From: PNAI01 sp964575715
GTDB taxonomy: Bacteria > Pseudomonadota > Alphaproteobacteria > Rhizobiales > Xanthobacteraceae
Assembly (NCBI GenBank): GCA_964575715.1
Contig: CAZNSG010000106.1
Coordinates: 1 to 19,046, forward strand
Reading direction: 5' to 3'
Length of the DNA: 19,046 nt
Made by a program: the position numbers and the translations under genes. Positions 1 to 6,583 of the stretch are shown one piece after another. Positions within the stretch are counted from its first letter, which is position 1. Every line of letters starts with the position of its first letter. A model generated the notes under the pieces. It had not been told where the DNA came from. It did not search any database and saw only the letters and a program-made list of their open reading frames with translations.

Positions 1-20
1 GCAAACGGAATTGGAATACG

Positions 21-96
21 GGCGCACCAATCTCGGGTTTACCCGAGATTGGAAAATTTGGATTCCCATATCGGCCAAGGCCGATCTGGGTGCGCC
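21..96. repeat. Nested palindromic repeat that can fold as a three-way junction
   Basis: Outer arms GGCGCACC (21-28) and GGTGCGCC (89-96) are perfectly complementary. They enclose two further perfect hairpins: AATCTCGGG/CCCGAGATT with a TTTA loop (29-50), and ATCGGCC/GGCCGAT with an AA loop (70-85). The first inner hairpin abuts the outer arm directly, so the unit can form a compact three-way junction as RNA or single-stranded DNA. It lies at the window edge, so the adjoining gene is unseen. Most likely it is one member of a dispersed extragenic repeat family. A structured RNA element is also possible. Confidence 0.6.
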
Positions 97-129
97 GGCA
101 CAAAGAATACGGGGCGCGGAGCTATGTCC

Positions 130-163
130 GCATCGCGCGCGGACTACGCTCGACGCGCGATGC
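130..163. repeat. Extragenic hairpin repeat
   Basis: Perfect 10-bp arms GCATCGCGCG (130-139) and CGCGCGATGC (154-163) flank a 14-nt loop. There is no U-tract on either strand, so this is not an intrinsic terminator. It is the second unit in a cluster of unrelated palindromes filling 20-580. Confidence 0.5.
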
Positions 164-183
164 GGGTGCGTTGGCTTACTTAT

Positions 184-321
184 CCCTCCCCTTTCAGGGG
201 AGGGTCGGCGCCGAGCATTCGCGAGGCGACGGGGTGGGGTAACAGCGAGAGCGCAAGCGCCCCCACCCGGCTCCCCCCGATCAAGTCGGGGGTCGCCATC
301 CTCCCCCGCAAGCGGGGGAGG
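184..321. repeat. Dispersed C/G-block repeat with four hairpins
   Basis: Four hairpins lie in a row: CCCTCCCC/GGGGAGGG (184-204), GGGTGGGG/CCCCACCC (232-268), CCCCCGA/TCGGGGG (274-292) and CCTCCCCCGC/GCGGGGGAGG (300-321). The pattern of alternating CCCTCCCC and GGGTGGGG blocks is a common intergenic repeat in Bradyrhizobium-like genomes (recognised from memory, not searched). Reading frames that cross it are repetitive and low in information, so I do not call them genes. Confidence 0.65.
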
Positions 322-390
322 CATAAGAAAGCACGCAGCGTTGGCTGTATGAAAGTTAAATCGGAGCGAACACGCGCACGCAACATACTC

Positions 391-455
391 AGCGTCATGC
401 GCGGGCTAAAGGCGCGCAGCGCCGTCTTCGTGCCGAATGACCCGCGCATCCAAGA
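391..455. repeat. Extragenic palindromic repeat with 9-bp arms
   Basis: ATGCGCGGG (397-405) pairs perfectly with CCCGCGCAT (441-449). The context, GTCAT before the first arm and AATGA before the second, resembles the frequent rhizobial repeats built on GTCAT...CCGGG/CCCGG...ATCC. A 43-codon frame (349-480) crosses this unit but has no ribosome-binding site and is best explained by the repeat. Confidence 0.45.
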
Positions 456-507
456 CGAACTTCAGCGAATAGAAGTCTGATAGTTTTTTCCAAGTGAAAG
501 CCAGCAT

Positions 508-578
508 GGATTGCCGGATCATAGGCGAGCGAAGCGACGCCGTCTTCAACGGCTATGCCCGACAATGACAATGAAAGA
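508..578. repeat. Degenerate REP-like sequence
   Basis: The sequence starts GGATTGCCGGATC and ends GCCCGACAATGACA. It looks like a decayed form of the rhizobial repeat whose arms read GGATTGCCGGG and CCCGGCAATGAC, with a GCGAGCGAAGCGACGCC core between them. The arms no longer pair well. From here to about 714 I see only AT-richer sequence with no supported gene. Confidence 0.35.
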
Positions 579-714
579 GGTCGGGCAACACGAGCGCAGC
601 AAGCTCGCTTTCCCTATCCCGCAATGTAAAGAGGGAGAAAAAACATCCAGGGTGGGAAAAATTAAACGGCGACATGGAATAAATGCCCGTCTTTAGCCTT
701 TAGTCGATATCAAA

Positions 715-757
715 GTTCCGCGAGCCGCATGCAAGCGGAACGGATTTCGTCTATACT
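715..757 (+). promoter_or_regulatory. Inverted repeat and -10-like box upstream of the peroxidase gene
   Basis: GTTCCGC (715-721) and GCGGAAC (735-741) form a 7-bp inverted repeat with a 13-nt spacer. A -10-like TATACT follows at 752-757, about 70 nt before the chosen start of the peroxidase. No good -35 lies 16-18 nt upstream of TATACT, so the repeat may be an activator or alternative-sigma site. GGAAC is present, but the matching CGTT of an EcfG promoter is not. Weak evidence. Confidence 0.25.
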
Positions 758-827
758 GTCATCAGCGGGAATGCTCCCCCAAAGGCCCCTCGCGTACCGG
801 GGAGACGAAAAACTCAAAGGCGTGTAT

Positions 828-1385
828 ATGTTTGACCGTCGTAATATATTGACGATGCTGGCAGCAACCCTCACCGTCCCCGCGTTCGCCCAGCAGATGA
901 GCCGTCCCACCGCCTTTGCTTTTTCGTTTCCAGGCCTTGACGGCAATACCATCCGGCTCGCCAACCACGCCGGCAAGCCCATCCTGATCGTCAACACCGC
1001 CTCGCAATGCGGCTACACCCCGCAGTTCGCCGGCCTGCAAGAACTCTGGAAGCGCTACCGCGATCGCGGCCTCCTGATCATCGGCGTGCCGTCGAACGAT
1101 TTCGGCGGCCAGGAGCCGGGTGGCCCGAAAGAAATCATGCAGACAGCGAACCAGCATTATGGCGTCACCTTCCCGTTGGCTGCCAAGGTCGTGGTGAGCG
1201 GAGAAAACGCGCATCCGTTCTACAAATGGGCCGCGCTCGAGCGGCCGGGTGCGATGCCGCGATGGAATTTCCATAAATTCGTGATCGGCCGCGACGGCCG
1301 CATAGTCGGAAGCTTCCCGGCGGCGGTCGATCCCATGGATCCGGACCTCCTCGCCGTGATCGAGCGCGAACTGCCGGCGATATGA
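828..1385 (+). CDS. Exported glutathione peroxidase-family thiol peroxidase
   Basis: The 185-residue product reduces hydrogen peroxide or lipid hydroperoxides through a peroxidatic cysteine. The hallmarks are all visible: NTASQCGYT with Cys61 in place of selenocysteine, GVPSNDFGGQEPG with Gln95, and RWNFHKFVIG with Trp146 and Asn147. Together these make the Cys-Gln-Trp-Asn tetrad of the family. Residues 1-22 form a signal peptide (basic start, hydrophobic run, PAFAQQ), so it probably acts in the periplasm, unlike most bacterial homologues. Cys61 is the only cysteine, so the usual resolving cysteine is absent; recycling would need an external thiol. I chose ATG 828 because AAAGG lies 7 nt upstream and the signal peptide starts there. 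A start at 729 would bury the signal peptide. The gene appears to stand alone. Confidence 0.9.
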   Translation: MFDRRNILTMLAATLTVPAFAQQMSRPTAFAFSFPGLDGNTIRLANHAGKPILIVNTASQCGYTPQFAGLQELWKRYRDRGLLIIGVPSNDFGGQEPGGPKEIMQTANQHYGVTFPLAAKVVVSGENAHPFYKWAALERPGAMPRWNFHKFVIGRDGRIVGSFPAAVDPMDPDLLAVIERELPAI

Positions 1386-1387
1386 GG

Positions 1388-1416
1388 TCTGGCCAGGCAT
1401 TACGGGCCAGATTTAA
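1388..1416 (+). terminator. Weak intrinsic terminator after the peroxidase gene
   Basis: TCTGGCC (1388-1394) pairs perfectly with GGCCAGA (1405-1411) around a 10-nt loop, followed by TTTAAT. It begins 3 nt after the stop codon. The T-run is short, so termination would be partial. Confidence 0.4.
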
Positions 1417-1687
1417 TCCCGGCGATCGGCCGCGTTCTGCCGTTAACGCACACCCGTGAATCCCTCTTGTCGACGCCAAGCATGGCTGCCGCCACAAAAA
1501 TGACATCGCTGGGCAATAACCTGACAAATAAGGTTAATCGCGCTTACGGCTAGCCGCGAATGGGGAGATTTATTGACTCCCGGCGCGATTAGTTTCATGC
1601 CATTAAATATCGGCGCGAAACACGGGCGCAAAAGACGGGCGCGGGACCTGTTTGGAGCCCGACAACTCGGGGACATGGAGAACGATA
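1417..1687. other. Intergenic region before the deacetylase gene
   Basis: This is noncoding. It contains an inverted repeat TAACCT/AGGTTA (1517-1536, 8-nt loop) that could be an operator. TTGACT at 1574 resembles a -35 box, but no -10 sits at the right distance. CGGCGCGA occurs twice around 1581-1618. No RNA gene or protein is evident. Confidence 0.35.
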
Positions 1688-2656
1688 ATGCGAGTATCTG
1701 TGGTATTTGGTCTGGCAATTTCGGTGTCTGTTGCAGCCTTGACGATCGTATTGGCGCAAAGCGGTGGCAACACCCCAACCACTCGCGGCCAGCAAGTACC
1801 CGCATCCGCTCCCGGGCAGATGGCTGTGTCAGCCGCCGCCAACTGCGCCAACCCCAACGCCCTTGGCGTCGCACGCACGGTCGAGATCGACACCACCGGC
1901 GGCCCCGGTTTCGGCTTAGAACATTTCAAGCAGCATGACTTCCTACGCGAAGGCGAAGTGGTGCTCACCTTTGACGACGGCCCCTGGCCGGTCACCACCC
2001 AGCAAGTGCTCAAGGCGCTGGCAGAGCATTGCGTCAAGGCCACCTTCTTTGTGATCGGCCTGCACGCCACCTATGAGCCGGGCATCCTCAAGCAGGTCGC
2101 AGCGGCTGGACACTCAGTCGGCTCGCACACCTATTGCCACCAGGATTTGTCAAGGAACAAGGGCACTTGCGTTATGAACGGCAAGCGACTCCCGTGGGAC
2201 TACGAGCCCAAGGACGAGATCGAAAAGGGCATCAGCGCCGTGAATATGGCGCTCGGCGGAACGGGCCAAGCTGCGTTCTTCCGCTTCCCCGCGCTGCGTC
2301 ACCCGCCGGAACTGGTCAAGTATATGGGCGAGCGAAATCTCGCGATGTTCTCGACCGACATGGACTCGTTCGACTTCAAGTATCGCAAGCCCGAGCAGGT
2401 AGTTGCCTCGGTGATGGCAAGGCTCAAGAAGCACGGCAAGGGCATCGTCCTGATGCACGATTTCCAGAAGCATACCGCGCAAGCCGTGCCCGAAATTTTG
2501 GCCCAGCTCAAAGCCAACGGTTACAAGATCGTCCATATGAAGTCGAAGGAATCGATCAAGTCGCTGCCGCAATATGACGAGATGGTGCTCAAGGAGCAGA
2601 AGTTGCCGACCACGGGCGGGCAGCCGACTTCGAGCGTGGTGCGCACGATCGAGTAG
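1688..2656 (+). CDS. Exported polysaccharide deacetylase (NodB/CE4 family)
   Basis: The 322-residue protein should remove N- or O-acetyl groups from a polysaccharide in the periplasm or at the cell surface. Residues 1-23 are a signal peptide (hydrophobic run, then VLAQS). The NodB domain spans about 88-285. Motif 1 is TFDDGP at 94-99, with Asp96 and Asp97 as catalytic base and metal ligand. Motif 2 is SHTYCH with His147 and His151 as ligands. Motif 3 is FRFP at 198-201. Motif 5 is VLMHD ending in His257-Asp258. All metal and catalytic positions appear intact, so I expect an active enzyme. The substrate (chitin-like, peptidoglycan or exopolysaccharide) cannot be read from sequence. The start is ATG 1688, with TGGAG 7 nt upstream. 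An upstream in-frame ATG at 1652 would precede the signal peptide. A DHFR-like gene follows closely. Confidence 0.92.
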   Translation: MRVSVVFGLAISVSVAALTIVLAQSGGNTPTTRGQQVPASAPGQMAVSAAANCANPNALGVARTVEIDTTGGPGFGLEHFKQHDFLREGEVVLTFDDGPWPVTTQQVLKALAEHCVKATFFVIGLHATYEPGILKQVAAAGHSVGSHTYCHQDLSRNKGTCVMNGKRLPWDYEPKDEIEKGISAVNMALGGTGQAAFFRFPALRHPPELVKYMGERNLAMFSTDMDSFDFKYRKPEQVVASVMARLKKHGKGIVLMHDFQKHTAQAVPEILAQLKANGYKIVHMKSKESIKSLPQYDEMVLKEQKLPTTGGQPTSSVVRTIE

Positions 2657-2677
2657 TGATGACCGCTGCGGCGCCGC

Positions 2678-3241
2678 GTGAGCGCCCCCGGCCCTGCCCG
2701 CATCGAAGGCTATGCCATCGTATCGGCCGACTTCATGATCGCCGACGCATCCGGCGTGCAGCCGGACGTGCTGCGGATCGAGGCCGATCAGAAATTCTTT
2801 CACGACGGCCTTGCCCAGGCCGATGCAATAGCGCAAGGCCGCAATTCCTATGAAGGCGGGCAGCAAGCGGCACTTCGGCGCCGGTTGATCCTCACGCGCG
2901 GCGTTGCGGGCATCGCATCCGATCCGCAAAACCCGAAAGCATTGCTGTGGAATCCGGCCGGCGCCCCGCTACAGCAGGCGTGGCACACACTGGGGCTTTC
3001 CGGCGGCGCGCTTGCGGTTATCGGCGGTACCGACGTGTTCGGCCACTTTCTCGAACTCGGCTATGACATTTTTCACCTGACGTGCGTCCCCAACGTGCGC
3101 CTGCCCGGCGGACGGCCGCTGTTTGCAGGCGCATCCGCACGCACGCCGAACGAACTGCTCGCTAGCCGCGGCCTCAAGAACAGCCCGGCGCGAATTCTCG
3201 ATGTGGCATCCGGTGCGGTACTGGTGTCCTGGCGTCGCTGA
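2678..3241 (+). CDS. Dihydrofolate reductase/RibD C-terminal-like protein
   Basis: The 187-residue protein has the outline of the RibD C-terminal/DHFR fold. It has an early strand (IEGYAIVSADFMIA), the segment AIAQGRNSYEG at 50-60 that corresponds to the family's GRKTYE-type NADPH-binding turn, and a second glycine-rich turn AVIGGTDVFGHF at 113-124. It ends the fold with a VPxxRLPGGRPLF-like stretch. It is probably an NAD(P)H-dependent reductase; the substrate is unknown and I would not call it true FolA or RibD. The start is a GTG with no clear ribosome-binding site. It lies 21 nt after the deacetylase stop in the same frame, with TAG TGA TGA in tandem at 2654-2662. Translational coupling to the deacetylase is the likeliest expression mode. 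The exact start is uncertain. Confidence 0.75.
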   Translation: MSAPGPARIEGYAIVSADFMIADASGVQPDVLRIEADQKFFHDGLAQADAIAQGRNSYEGGQQAALRRRLILTRGVAGIASDPQNPKALLWNPAGAPLQQAWHTLGLSGGALAVIGGTDVFGHFLELGYDIFHLTCVPNVRLPGGRPLFAGASARTPNELLASRGLKNSPARILDVASGAVLVSWRR

Positions 3242-3334
3242 GCGCCGCATACGCAGCCATATTGTGGCTGGTGCAAGAAAACAAAAATACACGTGACGAA
3301 TCGGCGCGAATCAGATTTTATCTACAATGAGATA

Positions 3335-3437
3335 TGGATTTTCGCTGACGCGATACGGCGGATTAGGGGCTGAGCGTTCGGGGTTCCTCCCGCGTGGCGT
3401 ATCATACTTGGGGCGGCTGCAAGGCCGCCCCATTTTT
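3335..3437 (+). ncRNA. Candidate small RNA with anti-Shine-Dalgarno segment
   Basis: A -10-like TACAAT (3323-3328) is followed by about 100 nt ending in a strong intrinsic terminator (3410-3437). The stretch TTCCTCCCGCG at about 3385-3395 is C-rich and presumably single-stranded, and it is complementary to Shine-Dalgarno sequences. This is the layout of alphaproteobacterial trans-acting sRNAs such as the alpha-r14 type. No protein frame explains the region: the preceding gene stops at 3241 and the next gene is on the other strand. The family assignment rests on architecture only, and the 5' end is a guess because no good -35 is visible. Confidence 0.45.
3410..3437 (+). terminator. Strong Rho-independent terminator
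   Basis: GGGGCGGC (3410-3417) and GCCGCCCC (3424-3431) form a perfect 8-bp GC stem with a TGCAAG loop, followed by ATTTTT. The T-run lies only on the plus-strand side, so it acts on plus-strand transcripts. It would end either the candidate sRNA or the mRNA of the gene that stops 170 nt upstream. Confidence 0.8.
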
Positions 3438-3469
3438 CCGAAATAACTCGGGCCGCAAGGCAACCCGCC

Positions 3470-3760
3470 CTATGGCGAACGCAAGAGTGACCGGCGCGGC
3501 CCGGAATTATCAGCGGAAGTACGCGGGTTTCTGATGCAATAGCCGCCCATGCCGGAAATCGAAGCCATGCATTGCTCAAGCGAATGATAGGCACATTCCA
3601 ACGAACCGGTATGGGCGAAGTTCGTGCACCACGGCAGCGACGGATGCGTGCGTGAACATGCTGCGATCAGCCCCGCCCCTGCGGCGATCGCGCCCAGCAA
3701 GAGGCCAACCCGCCAAATTGACTTTGACGCCTTGGGCCGCACGCCAACGATGATGCCCAT
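3470..3760 (-). CDS. DUF3551 small cysteine-rich envelope protein
   Basis: The 96-residue protein carries the full DUF3551 signature of rhizobia: PWCTNF (Cys45), LECAYHSLEQC (Cys56, Cys64) and ASISGMGGYCIRNP (Cys75). These four cysteines probably form two disulfides after export. The N-terminus is basic up to Arg17, then hydrophobic from about 18 to 34, and ends in LIAAC. That matches a lipobox with Cys35, so a lipoprotein is plausible. The family function is unknown. The gene starts 51 nt after the superoxide dismutase stop, so the two could share a transcript. GGGGTG lies a few bases before the ATG. Confidence 0.75.
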   Translation of the reverse strand: MGIIVGVRPKASKSIWRVGLLLGAIAAGAGLIAACSRTHPSLPWCTNFAHTGSLECAYHSLEQCMASISGMGGYCIRNPRTSADNSGPRRSLLRSP

Positions 3761-3811
3761 TGTGTCACCCCAGGCGCTTTAAATCTCCGATTGGCGCTAA
3801 AAAACCGCTGC

Positions 3812-4510
3812 TCAGCTCTTCAGCCGGCTCGCCACCACATCCCAGTTGATGATGTTGTCGAGCACGGCCTGGATGTGATCGGGGCGCCGGTTCTCGTAGT
3901 CGAGATAATAGGCATGTTCCCAGACATCGATGCCAAGCAGCGTCGTCAGATTGCTCTTTGGCAGCAGATTGGCACCTGCGAGCGTTGTCTCGACCGTGAG
4001 CTTGTCGCCGTCTTGCGCGAGCCAACCCCAGCCGGAGCCGAAGATAGCCGTCGTATCGGCCTTGAGCTTAATCTTCATTTGATCGAACGAGCCGAACGCA
4101 GCGTTGATCATCTCAAGCAATTTTCCGGCAGGAGCTTTTGCACCGCCCGGTTTGAACGTGGCCCAATATATATTGTGATTCCAGGCCTGACCGGCATTAC
4201 CGAATATTCGCCGTTCGTTGTCCTTATCGCTCTCAACGACGACCTGTTCGAGCGTCATGGACGCGTACTTCGTGTCCTTGGTCAGCGCATTGAGTGCGGA
4301 ATATGCAGCCGCGTGATGCCGGCTGTAGTGCAGCGTTACCGTGCGAGTGGAAATCGTCGGCGCGAGTTGCGGCTCCGCAAACGGCAGCGGTGGCTGAACG
4401 AATGGGCCGGGCGCCGGAGCCTGGGCAAAGACATTGCGTGGCATCGGTATCGTCGCGGCCACCGCGGCGGCCGCGGATGCGACCAGCGCGCGACGCGTAA
4501 TGATGGACAT
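3812..4510 (-). CDS. Tat-exported Fe-type superoxide dismutase
   Basis: The 232-residue protein converts superoxide to hydrogen peroxide and oxygen. Metal ligands align with the Fe/Mn-SOD family: His61 (LHYSRHH), His112 (WNHNIYW), Asp195 and His199 (GIDVWEHAYY). Tyr70 matches the gateway tyrosine. Gln108 in NAGQAWNH occupies the place where Fe-type enzymes carry their active-site glutamine, so iron is more likely than manganese. Residues 1-30 form an unusual leader: ITRRALVAS followed by an alanine-rich hydrophobic run and a VFAQ cleavage site. This fits twin-arginine export of a folded metalloenzyme. ATG 4510 has GGGGAGG 6 nt upstream, which decides the start over a longer frame from 4591. 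A possible promoter is TTGTGC (4630-4625) with TAGATT (4608-4603), spacer 16. A periplasmic role is inferred. Confidence 0.9.
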   Translation of the reverse strand: MSIITRRALVASAAAAVAATIPMPRNVFAQAPAPGPFVQPPLPFAEPQLAPTISTRTVTLHYSRHHAAAYSALNALTKDTKYASMTLEQVVVESDKDNERRIFGNAGQAWNHNIYWATFKPGGAKAPAGKLLEMINAAFGSFDQMKIKLKADTTAIFGSGWGWLAQDGDKLTVETTLAGANLLPKSNLTTLLGIDVWEHAYYLDYENRRPDHIQAVLDNIINWDVVASRLKS

Positions 4511-4643
4511 GGCTTGCCTCCCCTTTAGGAACGCCGTGCGAGCTGAAGAAAACAGCCCCCACCGCGCTCCGCCAATCATCTCACTGAACATACTCCGATA
4601 TCAATCTACCGCGCCGGGCAAAAAGCACAACACGTCTTGCGTA

Positions 4644-4745
4644 GAGCATGATCCCGAAAAGTGGGTACCGGTTTTCGGAAAAGATCATGCTCAAACAAGA
4701 AGCTAGAGCCCGGCTCTGATTCCCTTCAAATTGGATAACACTCTA
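4644..4745. repeat. Dispersed GCATGATC-type palindromic repeat, intact copy
   Basis: GAGCATGATC (4644-4653) pairs with GATCATGCTC (4683-4692). Directly inside, CCGAAAA (4654-4660) pairs with TTTTCGG (4672-4678). The unit continues into GCTAGAGCCCGGCTCTGATTCC, which is shared with the second copy near 10940-11120, and ends near a CTCTAG at 4741. This GCATGATC-CCGAAAAGTGGG unit is one of the commonest intergenic repeats in Bradyrhizobium-like genomes (from memory). It lies between the superoxide dismutase and EAL genes. Nothing else is evident in 4511-4811 apart from the possible superoxide dismutase promoter. Confidence 0.75.
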
Positions 4746-4811
4746 GCATTGCGCGGGATCGGCGATTTGACCATGCGCAGTGGATATCTTACGCGATTGG
4801 AATGTGGGGTT

Positions 4812-6443
4812 TCAGGCGGTTCGGGCGCTGAGCAAATAATTGACCGGCGCCGCCAAGGCCTGCTCCTCGGCTGCCTGCTTCGGCAACGAATCGAGCGCTT
4901 CCACCAACTGCAAGAATGAGGATCGCGGTAACGGCGGGGCAAACACATAACCCTGTGCCACCCGAATGCCGAGATTTCGCAGATGGACGACCTGTTCAAA
5001 ATTCTCCACGCCTTCGGCTACGACCTCCATCCGCAAGTTACTGGCAAGGTCGATCAGCGTTTCAACGATCGCTGTCGAGTTACGATCATTGCCGATCAAG
5101 TCGACGAACATCTTGTCGATCTTGATGATATCAACGCCGAGCTTGAGAATGTAGGAAAGCCCGCTATGACCGGTTCCAACATCGTCGATCGCGATCAGCA
5201 CGCCCATGCCCTGCAGCGCGGCAATGACGCGGCGGGTCTCGGTCAGGTTCTCGATCGGCTGGCGTTCGGTCATTTCAAGCACGATCTGCGATAGCCGCAG
5301 CGGCGAATTTTTGAAGAGTTCGCTCATCTCACGCACGATTTCTTCGTCCGCGAAATGGCGCGCAACCATATTGAACCAGACCCTCAGGTGCGGCCGGTGT
5401 GCGAACGCATGGCCAATGTCCTTGCACACCTGCCGCATCAGCGCGCGCGTGAGCTCGAGGATGAGATCGCTCGATTCAGCCAATGGGATGAATACACCGG
5501 GCATGATGATCGTGCCGTCAGGCTTGCACCAACGCGCCAGCACTTCCGCGCCGCGCAGCTGACCGGTTCGAATATCCACCACCGGCTGGTAATAGGGCAC
5601 GATTTCGCCAGCCTTGAGAGCTTGTTCGATGGCGACAATCGGGTTTTCCCGCTGACGCTTGGGCAGTAACAGCAGGAATGCGAAAATGATCAGAGCGAGC
5701 ACACCGGTAATAATGGCTCCGAGCGCGCGGAACTCATTCTGACTTGCCCTGATGTTCGCCCGCGGCAGCGAGAGCGTCGCATCCACGGTGTAACGCTCCG
5801 ATGGCATGACAACGGCCATGGCATCGTTCTCGCCCGCGGCCGACTCGGCCGAGACGGCGTTTTGCCCGATGCTCGTCCCGTTTCGGGTGGCAATGCGCGC
5901 ATGAATGCTGACGGGCCCGCCTTGGGTGGAGACCTGCGGGATGAACAGCTCGGTCGGGATCAGCGCTGCCAACCCGTTGGCCATTTCGACGCCCGGACGT
6001 GTAATCCTCACCAACTGCACCGGACGATCGCCGAGACGGACAACTTCGAGCCGAATGTTACTGCCCCGCGCCACCGGCTCCGATGAGATTACGTTACGCA
6101 ATTCAAGCGGACCGCTGAGATCGGAGCACAGCGTGCTGCCATCGGGAGCGACGATGGAGAGTTCCTTGACCGGTGTGGTTGCGAACGTAGCCTGCCGCAA
6201 GACCTCGAGATGGGCCGGCTCGCACGAATTGACGCCACGGCCGGCGAGCTCGTCCAGCATAGCAACCGCCCGGCTAATCCGGCTTTCGGCGAGCGCAATA
6301 GTGCGCCGGGCCGCAAACTCCATCTCCTCCTGGCTTTGCCGCTCGACCACCCCGTTGAGCCGATAGTTGAACGTCGCCGACGGCAGCCCTAACAGCAGCA
6401 CGCCGGCGATGATCGCCACGAGGTTTTTGCGTTTCGGCGACAC
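4812..6443 (-). CDS. Membrane CSS-motif EAL-domain c-di-GMP phosphodiesterase
   Basis: The 543-residue protein should hydrolyse cyclic di-GMP to pGpG at the inner membrane. The order is a transmembrane helix at about 8-28, a periplasmic CSS-type domain at 30-238 with Cys74 (VNSCEP) and Cys106 (STLCSD), a second helix at about 239-261, and a cytoplasmic EAL domain at 270-515. Catalytic positions are present: Glu300 (EVLARW, EVL instead of EAL), Asn358, Glu390 with Glu393 (EMTE), Asp420-Asp421 (DDVGTG), Lys441, Glu477 (AEGVE) and Gln497 (QGY). No GGDEF domain is fused. In PdeC-like enzymes the periplasmic cysteines form a redox-sensitive disulfide controlled by DsbA/DsbB, so redox control is inferred. 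The start is GTG 6443 preceded by a G-rich stretch. It follows speE on the same strand after 140 nt. Confidence 0.92.
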   Translation of the reverse strand: MSPKRKNLVAIIAGVLLLGLPSATFNYRLNGVVERQSQEEMEFAARRTIALAESRISRAVAMLDELAGRGVNSCEPAHLEVLRQATFATTPVKELSIVAPDGSTLCSDLSGPLELRNVISSEPVARGSNIRLEVVRLGDRPVQLVRITRPGVEMANGLAALIPTELFIPQVSTQGGPVSIHARIATRNGTSIGQNAVSAESAAGENDAMAVVMPSERYTVDATLSLPRANIRASQNEFRALGAIITGVLALIIFAFLLLLPKRQRENPIVAIEQALKAGEIVPYYQPVVDIRTGQLRGAEVLARWCKPDGTIIMPGVFIPLAESSDLILELTRALMRQVCKDIGHAFAHRPHLRVWFNMVARHFADEEIVREMSELFKNSPLRLSQIVLEMTERQPIENLTETRRVIAALQGMGVLIAIDDVGTGHSGLSYILKLGVDIIKIDKMFVDLIGNDRNSTAIVETLIDLASNLRMEVVAEGVENFEQVVHLRNLGIRVAQGYVFAPPLPRSSFLQLVEALDSLPKQAAEEQALAAPVNYLLSARTA

Positions 6444-6583
6444 GACCGGACCCCCATCCAGTTATCGCGTCACGTTGGCGAATCGCCGTAAAGGCGGCCT
6501 TAAGTTCAAGCCGCGCCATGCGCGTTCCTGCCACGCAAAAATCGCTGGCGGTTGCCATGGTTAAAAGAAGCTAAACGATCTGA

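Noticed and set aside
184..321. A CRISPR-like array in the left region
   Set aside because: The hairpin units differ in sequence and there are no regular spacers between identical repeats.
349..480. A 43-codon frame starting ATG at 349
   Set aside because: It has no ribosome-binding site and its middle is the 397-449 palindromic repeat.
459..487. Hairpin ACTTC/GAAGT followed by a T-run, as a terminator
   Set aside because: The stem is only 5 AT-containing bp and the T-run starts 7 nt after it. There is no upstream gene to terminate.
511..696. A 61-codon frame in the left intergenic region
   Set aside because: It begins inside a degenerate repeat and has low-complexity basic composition and no ribosome-binding site.
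737..760. An EcfG-type (GGAAC) promoter before the peroxidase gene
   Set aside because: GGAAC is present, but the -10 position 16-17 nt on reads TGTC rather than CGTT.
2150..2929. A long minus-strand frame across the deacetylase and DHFR-like genes
   Set aside because: It is antisense to two supported genes with recognisable motifs and has no domain of its own.
3255..3269. Hairpin AGCCA/TGGCT after the DHFR-like gene, as a terminator
   Set aside because: It is a short stem followed by an A-rich stretch rather than a T-run on the plus strand.
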